Of a stretch of 64,000 nt of DNA, positions 45,752 to 54,713 are shown piece by piece. How positions within the stretch are numbered: the stretch's first letter is position 1; each line of letters begins with the position of its first letter. This DNA comes from Pleurotus ostreatus/Saccharomyces cerevisiae fusant. Taxonomy: Eukaryota > Opisthokonta. The position numbers and the translations under genes were made by a program. A model generated the notes under the pieces. The model did not search any database and was not told the origin of the DNA. It saw nothing but the letters and a program-made list of their open reading frames with translations. The stretch is from NCBI GenBank assembly GCA_024196135.1, contig JAMQCK010000033.1, forward strand, positions 1 to 64,000, written 5' to 3'.

Positions 45752-47580
45752 TTATAGCGCAGTGACGACGAACGCAACGAGCGCGACGAGGCCCGCCATG
45801 GCGGGGACGCGCATGCCCATGGCGCCACCGGCCTGATCCTGGCACACGCCCGAATCCGAGCTCAAGTACTTTGTCGGGATGAGCACCTGCGGCAGCCCAC
45901 CGCTGCTCGACGCAGACACCTTGCCGCTCCCATCCGCGTTGATGACCATGCAGCTCAGCACGTCCACGAGCTCCTCATTCGCGTTGTACGCGCCGTCGAC
46001 GGACCACGACGCATCGCCGCTCATTCCCACGTTCGTGAAGAGGCCGAGGAGGGGCGGCTTGGAGACGGCCATCGCGCCGATGTCTGACTGCGACTTGAAG
46101 GAGAGCTTGGTGGTGAGGAAGTTGGTGCCGGCGTTCATGGCGGACTTGCGCGCGGCGTTGAGCGCGACGATCGCCTTGTAGAAGGCGTTGTCGGTCGGGT
46201 AGCCGGAGAGCCAGAGACTGAAGACGGTTTAGCGACGCATACGCAGAGCTACCAGACTTCTAACTCACGCTTCACGGTTGGCCGGCTCGTCACCGCCAGT
46301 GTAACCCTGCTCCTGGCCGTAGTAGGTGATCGGAATGCCGTCATGGATGTAGTTGAACGCAATCGCATTCTGGATCAGCGACTTGTCGTTGGTCTTGCTT
46401 GCCAGACGCGCGTAGTCGTGGTTCTCGCTGAACGCGCCGGTCATCAACTCGCCATTCTTGTACTTGTCCTGCGCCTCGGTGACCGTGTTCTGGAGGGCGG
46501 AGAGATCGCCGCTAGTGTTGGTGAAGGCGTTGACGAGGGCGAAGTAGGTCGGGTAGTCGAGAATGGCATCGAGGACCTCAGTGTAGTCGGCGGCGAAGGT
46601 GACGTTATCGCTCAAGACCTAGCAACACCACGTTAGGATTGGCGCAGAGTTGATTCCAGCCATCACACTCACCTCGCCGATGGTGAAAACGCCGGCGGAG
46701 CTTGCGAAATCTGGCCAAAAGTCTTTGCGAATGTGCTTGACAGTGTCGATGCGCACGCCATCGAAGCCGTAGGTGCTGACGATGTTCTTGACAAAGTCGT
46801 TGAGCTTGCTGACGATCGCGTTGTCCTCCGTGTTGATGTCGTAGAGCGCAAGGGTCTCGTCACCGAGCCAGCATTGCTCGACCTCCGTCTGGTTGCCCTC
46901 GTCCTTGATCCAGCATTGAGGGTGGAACGAGGAGGAGCCGGAGACAGGCGAGAAATCGTCGTAGTCGAAGTTCTTGCCGCTGCCAGCGAAGCTAGAATGT
47001 ACATGTCAACTACCGCAGCCCCCCAGAAGCAGCCGCGACGCACTGGTTCACCACCACGTCAACCATGACATAGATGTCCTTGTCGTGCGCTGCCGACACC
47101 AGCGCCTTAAGGTCATCCTCGGATCCGAACTTGTCGTTCAGCGAATCCAAGTCCTGCGTCCAGTACCTGCAGGGAAAGGGGGGCGCGGCGATCAGTAGCC
47201 GCCTAAGCGCCTTGGCCAGGCACGACGTACCCGTGGTACGCCTCGCCGTATCCGAGGTCGCCCTCGACGTTCTTGACGACGGGGGAGATCCAGATGGCGT
47301 TGAAGCCCATGCCGGAGATGTAGTCGAGGTGGTTTTGGATCGCCTTCCACGTCCCGCCGCAGTACTTCCTGTCAGACGTATCGCACGACGCGCCGGAGTC
47401 GTCCTCTAGCGCGAAGCGATCGGTGATGAGCTAGGGGAAATGGTCAGCGTGGCTCGCCGCGCAAAGGCGTATGGGGCGCACCTGGTAGATCGTGCGCTGA
47501 CGCCAGTCATCTGCGGATGCGGCGAGCGCGCTCGACGCCAGGAGTGCGGGGAGCAGGAGGGATTGCATGGTCGGCATCAT
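45752..47580 (-). CDS. Secreted alpha-amylase, GH13, probably GPI-anchored
   Basis: Multi-exon gene from ATG 47580 ([20 protein letters not shown] signal peptide) to the stop at 45752. The four GH13 regions are present: [10 protein letters not shown] (split by an intron inside the His codon), [14 protein letters not shown] with the nucleophile Asp, III FTIGEVLS with the acid Glu, and IV FSENHD. Also visible are [19 protein letters not shown] and [19 protein letters not shown]. The protein hydrolyses alpha-1,4-glucans outside the cell. The C-terminus is a hydrophobic segment ([20 protein letters not shown]) without a starch-binding domain, which suggests a GPI anchor. Because regions I and IV keep their His residues, it is unlike the Agt-type glucanotransferases that lose them. 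Confidence 0.9.
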
Positions 47581-48238
47581 GGTAGGAAACGAAGGGAGTC
47601 GTGACTGCAAAGGAAGGGAATGGAAAGGCGGCGTTCGAGGCCGGGCGTAAGGGAGGGAAGGGGACCGGCAATGGTGGTGGGAAGAGGATTAAGACAGCGG
47701 CCGGAGGTTGTGCGCGCCGAGTCCCCCGGAACAAGGATATGCAAATACGGAAGTCTAGCCACATGCCCGGTAAGAAACCGGTTGCCGGCCCCTTTCTGCT
47801 GTCGATCATAGTCCCGATCCGTCTGAAGGCGAGCTTGCAGGTACTTGAGAGGCTGCTATCCACGCTACACGTCGCTCTTCACCTTCTCATAGCTCTCCAG
47901 AAGGTCTGTCTGGGCATGAGAATGACCTCTTCGCGTGAGAGTCATGGCGCGTTGGCATGTGTTTGAATCCACCTGCGATGTCAGCCAAATGTAGGCGGTG
48001 TTCTTGACCACGAAACGGGGGTGCCCAAGCGAGGAACATTGAATTCTGCGTCCGAGGTCACCAACGAGAAAAACTTCGATCCATAAGTCGGCGTCGGCGA
48101 CGGATTCACTTCCGGGGCCGCGGCTTGTCGGACGGAGGTCGCCGCCCACCAATCTTCAGTCAGAAAGGGCTTGGGATTCGTCCAGACCCGAAACACTGAA
48201 GAACATTGGGCAATTGAATGTCGAAGAGCGGGAAGACA
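47581..48238. other. Intergenic
   Basis: Promoter side of the amylase gene, followed by sequence without a gene up to the transposon remnant at 48239. Confidence 0.4.
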
Positions 48239-49343
48239 AGTTGGGGACAACCAAAGTCGACAATTTCAGGTACTTTGTCGGAAAACTTCGGACTTTGCGG
48301 AAAACGACGCCTTTCGATGAGGGGAGTGTCCTCAATAAATTTCAGACCGAACGGCTCTGCCGTTGGCCCACAAATCGCGATTTATTGGTCGAGGGGGCCC
48401 AAAATATTGGCCACCCCTCATTTCTGCCCCTAAATTCAAGTAAAAATGGTTTTTGAGCGCCTTTCGCCCATGCCTTTCTGTTTACGCGGTCGAAAAGTGA
48501 CCGGAGCAATGCCGAAAAGCGCTCAAAATAATAAAAGTGCGTGACGTTATAGGCCCCCCGGCATCTCACCAAAATGTCCGATCCTAATGCGACGAATTCA
48601 AGGCTCAAAATGCACCGACGTTCGATCCCAGTGCGCCGGATTCAGGCAGAATTGCGAGATAGGTTCGATCCATAATGCGACGGTCGGGCCTTGTCTTCAC
48701 CCAGGTTCGATCCATTGTGCGCCGGATCCAGGGGTCGCGTCGGAATTTCGCCAGCTTAGACCCCCTCCTACCCCCCATGAACGGGCAAAACACCCCTTAG
48801 AGCACCAATGGCGCCCCACAGTTGGTGATCTGAGAGGGTCGTCGCCGCCAAGGTTTGATCCATAGTGCGCCGGAAAGTGCACCTGAAGCGAAGGTCCGAT
48901 CCTAGTGCGCCGGGAACGCCTCAAAATCGGCCAAAATCCATGCGACGAAAATGATCCAAAATCCCGAATTTAGGATCGGACATTTTGGTGAGATGCCGGG
49001 GGGCCTGACGTTATGCGGGTCTGTCACACCATCGTTACGGTGACGGTAGCGGGGGATGGCCCGCACCTTGCTCGCGAGCTAGATTGCGCAAGCTGGCGTG
49101 GCATGGGGATGGTCCATGGTCCATATCTACGAGATTCTCTCACTTTGAGCGCTTCCGGCACTTGCCGAACGCCGTTGAAACTGGCCAAAAAATTGGCCAC
49201 CCCCGAAAAGTGGTCCTAAAATCGCGGAAAAATCGTTTTTGGGCCTTTTGAGCTCTTCTGAGTTCGTTTCTGAGCTCAGTTTCCCATCGGATGAATTATT
49301 TTATGCTCCGACCCGTTTTGTCGACTTTGGCTGTCCCCAACTG
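48239..49343. mobile_element. Old terminal-inverted-repeat element, 1.1 kb, carrying a nested MITE
   Basis: Ends are AGTTGGGGACAACCAAAGTC plus GACAA at 48239-48263 and its reverse complement at 49319-49343, 25 bp with one mismatch. Inside are direct repeats of about 60 nt (48408-48470 and 49184-49245, both with ATTGGCCACCCC and AAAAAT(G/C)GTTTTT). No transposase is encoded. I could not find a convincing target-site duplication, so the exact ends or superfamily are uncertain. A younger MITE is inserted in the middle. Confidence 0.6.
48551..49006. mobile_element. hAT-like MITE, 456 bp, perfect 36-bp TIRs and 8-bp TSD
   Basis: The left end begins AGGCCCCCCGGCATCTCACC and continues to 48586. The right end 48971-49006 is its exact reverse complement over 36 bp. 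The flanking 8-bp duplication GACGTTAT is perfect (48543-48550 and 49007-49014). The interior holds at least six copies of a GATCC(C/A)TA(G/A)TGCG(C/A)CGG-type motif, probably subterminal binding-site repeats, on one strand. It has no coding capacity, so it must be mobilised in trans. Perfect ends and duplication point to a recent insertion. Confidence 0.85.
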
Positions 49344-49714
49344 GAATGCGCCGGAGGTTTGTGAAGTGCGCTCTTACGTGGATCAGGGGCAATTTTGAGT
49401 CCTCGTGGCACTCACGTGATTGCCACAAGGCCTTCCTAATCGGCTTACAATAGCGTTAGTGGGCTAGCGATTGTTGTGAGCCATGGTTATCCATCATGTA
49501 CTTGTTGGGTGAGCGATAAGCATGAAGCGCGTGTGGATGGTGGAAACGAAGTGCGAACATATGAAGGATCCATACATAAGTAAAATATTTAATACCTCTA
49601 CGACAGGCTGCCTAGGATGAAGGTGCACTACCCGAGTGCGCCATGATGTGTGCGGGAGGAATATAGTAGAATATAATGTTACAGAATGTCCGGGATCTCA
49701 CGTTCAATCGGCAA
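49344..49714. other. Intergenic
   Basis: Right flank of the nested elements and 3' flank of the next gene. Nothing seen. Confidence 0.4.
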
Positions 49715-50427
49715 TCACAGGCCTTTATCGGCGCGCACCTTAACAAGCCTCGCCTTCCACGTCCTCATGACCCGCGCGAGGAGGAAGCGCAAGACCATCC
49801 GTCTCACGTAGATCCACTGTCCTCGCAAGCGCGGCATGTCCTTCTCCCAATGGTCACGCATCCCCCGCCTCTCGTCCTCGTCGACCTCCCCATGCTTCAT
49901 GTATTGCACGTAGCAGAATTGCGCGTGCGCCATTCTGCGCTGGTCCTTCGGAGAGTAGATCGTCAGACTCAATTGGCGGGGGATGAGTGCAGTGGACGCA
50001 CCTTAGCGTAGCAGTATTGTAGGTACTGCTTTGTACCCCTCCGGCCGAACGAGAATTTCTTCCTAGCGTACCACAGGTGGCCGATGTCCCGCGTCTCTGC
50101 ATTCGACTTGACGAGCATCGTGCGCTGGAAGGTAGGTTAGCGAGGAGGATGTAGAGGAGAGAGATAAGCGACGCACGGAAGCGGCCTCAATGGACGGGAG
50201 GTCGCTGGGGTACCCGGGCTTGTAGATCCTCTGCCAGTAAATGCTGAAGGAGACGGGGACGAGGACGCGCGGGATCTACAGAGAGTGGATCAGAGAGTCT
50301 CTCGGACAGAGGAGAGCGGTCCACGCACCTCGGGCTGAATTGCCTCGACCTCGCGCGGCGCAATGTACGCGACCGATCCCTCCGCGTCCGTGGTGTAGCG
50401 CAGGGGAGAGGGAGTAGGGACGACCAT
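49715..50427 (-). CDS. Orphan family protein, 181 aa
   Basis: Four phase-0 exons: 50427-50329, 50275-50177, 50124-50002, 49939-49715. It starts MVVPTPSPLRYTTDAEGSVA, sharing PSPLR with the orphan genes at 4050 and 32783. Exon 2 has LVPVSFSIYWQRIYKPGYP and ends LPSIEAAS. Exon 3 (41 codons) contains WYARKKFSFGRRG and ends YLQYCYAK exactly at the intron. Exon 4 has RMAHAQFCYVQYMKHGEVDE, then a basic aromatic helix (WIYVRRMVLRFLLARVM). It is the smallest family member and lacks the acidic or low-complexity tails of the others, so it may be close to the core unit. No known domain; function unknown. Confidence 0.7.
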
Positions 50428-52471
50428 AGTGCTCAATGGCAATGACAATGATTGGAGGAGGGAGTAAATTCAGGATGGGACCCTAGAGGGCGAGAACCAC
50501 TGGGGAGGACAAGGACGATGAGTGACGGTCGGGAGCAACGCAAGGTAATTGCAACAAACAGGTGATCACGAGTCACGACTTCAACAAAGCAAGGGCAAAG
50601 GCTTGCATCAACGACTGCGGCGAACTCCAAAAGGGCGCCATCAGTGGCCATATTAGGGGGACAATGGGGCGTTGAGAGTCTGCACGTGAGGTCAGTGATT
50701 CACGAACATTAAGCGATAAGTTGGGGAGTACCTCGTGCGTGGTCGAGTAAGGAGCGCTCTAGGATAGCCTCTTCTTCGGATCGTAGGGCTCGAGTGAATT
50801 AACGGTAAGCAAGGGTCCTACCGCGTATAGCAGCAGTGAAAGGATTGAAGGTGAGCGCGTACTCGAGAGCTGACTCATCCTCGCCAACGCAGAAGAAGGA
50901 GGTACTCAGCATAGCCATACTTCGCGGTCGCCTCGACGTCTCAGGCTCTCAGTGGGTCGCCCTCTAGATATGTCCGGCTGCCGCTCAGGCTCATTGAACG
51001 TCCACCGAGACTAAGAGGGACACGGCTCCCTGAGGCGAGGTGGGTGACCTCGTATACTCAAGGCTGACCGAAGGTAGGAGACACTTACCGATACCGAGAG
51101 TCGCACGCACTGGATAGTGGGATCGGAATTTCGCCATGATTACGACAATGGGCGGACGTTAGACATGCACAGATAGCGCTCGATGTATCAAGATGAAAAG
51201 GGTGTATATTGACAGGTAGAGACACGGGCGTATGGACGGTGCGTGTGGATCGACATGTTCGGTACGATAACTATCTTCTATAGACTGTATTTCTGTCAAT
51301 GAATGCCAGACACAGAGTTCTAAGCTACTCACCATATAGTACAAGTATCAGATAGATCGAAGATTCCATAGCGAACTTCGCTCCCTGACGCGGAGGAGGG
51401 ATCTCCATGTCTGACGAAATCACGAGGCGTGATAGCTATAGAGCTCCGTTCAAGGAAGAGACCCGCGTCGGAGCTCGATAGTCCCAAAGTTCAATAAGAT
51501 ACCAGGCCTGTCGTAGCCTGGAGGTCCAGCGGGAGAGGGAGGCGACGCCGGACATCGGGCGGGCGCGATCGAGAAGTACGAGAATCGGAGTTTGAAAGCG
51601 TGTGGCGGCGCGTTTCTTTCCTTGTCCCACTCTCATCTACTCGCTACGGAGCTCTTCAAGCTCTGGGGATGATCGACTCGGCTGACTTCCTTTGGCCCTG
51701 GCGTCAGCATGTCTCGATGATTCAGAGCTTGTGGATACATCGCTTACATTACGCCACTGGCGGGCACCGAATCCCCGCTCGCGCCCTCCTCCGGCGCTCT
51801 CAACGTCAACTCGTGTTCTATCTGTGACATAACAAGACACTCGTATGCTTAAAAGGATACATTCTCTTGCGACGATCGCTCAATGTCGTCGACTCCGTGC
51901 TCTGACGATCACCGTCGCTCTCGCCTGTCCCCTCGACGCTACTGCCCGTGGGTGGCAACCTCTTTTGAGCCCAAATCCGGGCTCTCTTTGGGATCGGAGA
52001 GGCGCCCGAGCTTACTCCGCTCAGTTTTGGCGCAAAAACGACTTGTGGATGACCCGAATTCTCGACAAACGAGGTCGCTCCACAGGACTCGGCCATCCAT
52101 CGAATATCTCAGCGACCTTGCCACCGCCCGACGCACCAGAACCTTGGTTCGAATATTTGTATATCGACTATAGCGTCCGAATCACATCCCTTTCACGAGC
52201 GCGACGCTGCTTTGTTCGCGGAGATAGCGCGGGTCGTCCCGCGCTCCATTCTGATGCTGGTCAAGTGCGACCGGGCCAACTGCTGTAGATGGTAAGTTGG
52301 TTGCTGCGGAGTATCTCTCGTGGTCGGTCGTCTAAGCGCGCTGCGCGTATATAATGAAGACGGGCGCCCAGGTTCTGGCGCGCGCTCCCTTGCCCCTCCC
52401 TCTTCACTCCTTGGCGCCGTGCCTCGGGGTACCTTTAGACAGACGACCTTGCCACTCAGAAGTCTGCAGCC
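50428..52471. other. 2 kb stretch without a clear gene
   Basis: Promoter side of the orphan gene on its left, then sequence with exon-like junctions but no frame that can be followed. The right end leads into the gene at 52472 and has a TATATAA-like box at 52346-52353. Confidence 0.35.
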
Positions 52472-53213
52472 ATGGTCATACAGCAGGTTTCGAAATGCAT
52501 GGCACCCGCGCGTCGGTACATGAAGGTGGTGAGTGGCTGAGCTCGTCGTTGTAGCCCATTCGTCTGATCCCTCGCGCTCAAGGGCTGTGGCAAATGGGTA
52601 CCAGTTGATGGACAGCAGAAGGACGCGCGTCCTGAGAACAAGTCTTCGACGAGTAAACACGTTGAGGTACGTCGTATCGATCATCAACCTGTCTCGACGC
52701 TAATTCTAACTCAATGTTAGAGAGTAGCGGCGGAAAAAGGTCACAAGCACCACACGAGGCCCTTGCAGCCTCCGGCGCCGATGGTCACAGAGCTTGTCAA
52801 GAAACCCTTTAGCGCACTTCATCGCGTCGAAGTGGTTGTTGTCGAGACCCAAACAGTCGTCGTCGAGGATTGGCCCCTCGACGGACCGAGTGGCGTGGCA
52901 ATCCCTGAGGTGCGTTTTCCATTGTCCTCCGCGTTCTCTAGGAACGGTATCTCACACCGCTTAGCACCCTGTCCCTCGATCCGTGGCGCCGCGCGGGGAC
53001 AAGCCAAAGGGTCCGAGGGCCAATACTGCGTCGCGCAAATCTTCCACTGATGTCACGGTCGTGAGTCGGCTAGCTCGCACTCTCTGCGTCTGCTAACCCA
53101 AATTCTCGTCTTAGAAACCCGTCGGCTCTGTCAAAGCCAAGTACCGGCCCAAGCGGCGCAGCCTGGTTAATCAGCTTGTAATTCGCGCTTTGTCTTCACA
53201 AGCGCTATGTTGA
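52472..53213 (+). CDS. Small basic orphan protein, 163 aa
   Basis: Five phase-0 exons: 52472-52528, 52616-52666, 52721-52909, 52965-53060, 53115-53213. It starts MVIQQVSKCMAPARRYMKV. Exon 3 is the most structured part: KPFSALHRVEVVVVETQTVV, then VEDWPLDGPSG. Exons 4 and 5 are basic (VAPRGDKPKGPRANTASRKS and SVKAKYRPKRRSLVNQL). No signal peptide or membrane segment. I do not recognise it. It has the same all-phase-0 intron habit as the orphan family around it, but the family module is absent. An upstream start outside the first exon cannot be excluded. Confidence 0.5.
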
Positions 53214-53860
53214 CGTGGTATCTCACAGAGAGCTGAGGGAAAGAAGCCCGTTAAATGTCGCCCAAGGCTATCCAGAGTCCTGAAGTCGCGCAAGTAGCGC
53301 ATCACTCTTGGAGGGCGCGAATGTGATTATTCAAGCCCCGCGCGCCGCTGTAACGTGTATCTTTCACTATCTCTTTGTTGTCGCTGTTGTTTGTCTGTAT
53401 CGCCCTGCATCTTTCCTAGACCTCTATTCATGTAGACAGCTTTGTACGACCTGACTGACTATGACTAACCTTTGTTGTTGTGGCATTGCGGCGGCATTCT
53501 CTCAGTATCGGATACTGCCATGGCGCGGAGGTGCGTCTTTTCATATGTACCTACTGACGAAATACCTATCTAGATTGCATCGCAATTGGCCTACAGACGT
53601 GGCCCTTCGCCGCATGGCCGCCACCTTGGCCAATATCACGGGACGCCAATTCGAACTCCGCCGACCATCATTCACCATATTCAGGCATGCTCCGGCAGCC
53701 GAGCGCCGGCATCGCGGCACCTTCCGAAAGTTAACAAAACGCGGCGCGGCGCTGCATTTCCGCAAACGCAGCTCCTTGTCTGCCACTCTCATCTCGAGGT
53801 CACCTAGCGCCCCGCCAAAGCCGCTGCGAAGCTCCTCGACTAATAGAATTAGCATTTACG
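53214..53860. other. Intergenic
   Basis: Between the small basic orphan gene and the split gene starting at 53861. It contains an open frame of about 170 codons at 53461-53973, which I read as chance because it overlaps exon 1 of the next gene in another frame. Confidence 0.4.
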
Positions 53861-54189
53861 ATGTCGCTGCCGCAGCCCAAGTCCCTCGCCAAGTCGTATC
53901 GCCCGGCGAGGTCGTCGATGTTGAGATTTTCTATGAAGCTGGAAGATATGTTGGGTTCGAGCCCGTCGGTTAAGAAGATTGAGACGAAGCTGGAGCGTGG
54001 AAGGGCTCAGGTGCGTTTGTATGAGCGAGTGGCTCGAGGGCTATCTTGACGATATCGTAGCCAAGCCTAGGGCGCAGAGGCTTTGCCAGGGTGGCACGAG
54101 AGATCGCGACGGCCTCGGATACCCTGCGGGCAAGTAACACGAATTCTGTGCCGCCACTCACACCACGCGAGCATCCTCAACCCCCCAAA

Positions 54190-54209
54190 TAGGGTTGCGC
54201 ACCGTCCGT
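54190..54209 (+). repeat. hAT left terminal inverted repeat
   Basis: TAGGGTTGCGCACCGTCCGT, followed by GTACGG/CCGTAC-rich subterminal sequence to about 54365. Confidence 0.9.
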
Positions 54210-54617
54210 AAGAAGACGGTACTTACGGGTCGTAAATACGGTACCGTACCCGTACCGTGAGCTGATCTGCACATGCCTTTTACGGACGGTCAACGGGCCG
54301 GTCATTTACCGTACACCCGTTCGTCTTTGACCCGTATACGGTACAATACGGGTAGCAAAAACAAAGTCCGAAAGTGCATGTCTTTCGTTGTATCTTGTCT
54401 CTCTTCATCGTGGAGCACGACACAGAGCGCATCACAAGGATCATTAGGGCGAACGCGGCCGCTTAGACCGACACACGGCCTGAAGGTGTTCTTATCCGCC
54501 ACCGTCGTTCCTCGTCTCGGTGCCTTCGTAGACACAAACCTGCAATATTGTAGGTACATTCATGATACATGGACACAATGCAGGATCACAAAGAGCCTGG
54601 GGGCTGCTGGACTTTGA

Positions 54618-54625
54618 TATATAAA
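54618..54625 (+). promoter_or_regulatory. TATA box TATATAAA of the hAT gene
   Basis: Inside the element, about 90 nt upstream of the first ATG (54714) and in the right orientation for the transposase gene. Confidence 0.55.
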
Positions 54626-54713
54626 CTCGGGAACTTGGGCGCTATCCGACACCCACTTTTCCCCACCCACTCGTAACTGCATACCATCGACGTGCTACGC
54701 CTAACCGCACATC

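Noticed and set aside
48600..48910. Repeated GGTTCGATCC, identical to the tRNA B-box consensus
   Set aside because: The copies belong to the repeated motif inside the MITE. No A-box, no cloverleaf and no acceptor stem could be paired around any of them.
53461..53973. Open frame of about 170 codons on the plus strand
   Set aside because: Composition is arbitrary, there is no promoter or domain, and it overlaps exon 1 of the split orphan gene in another frame.
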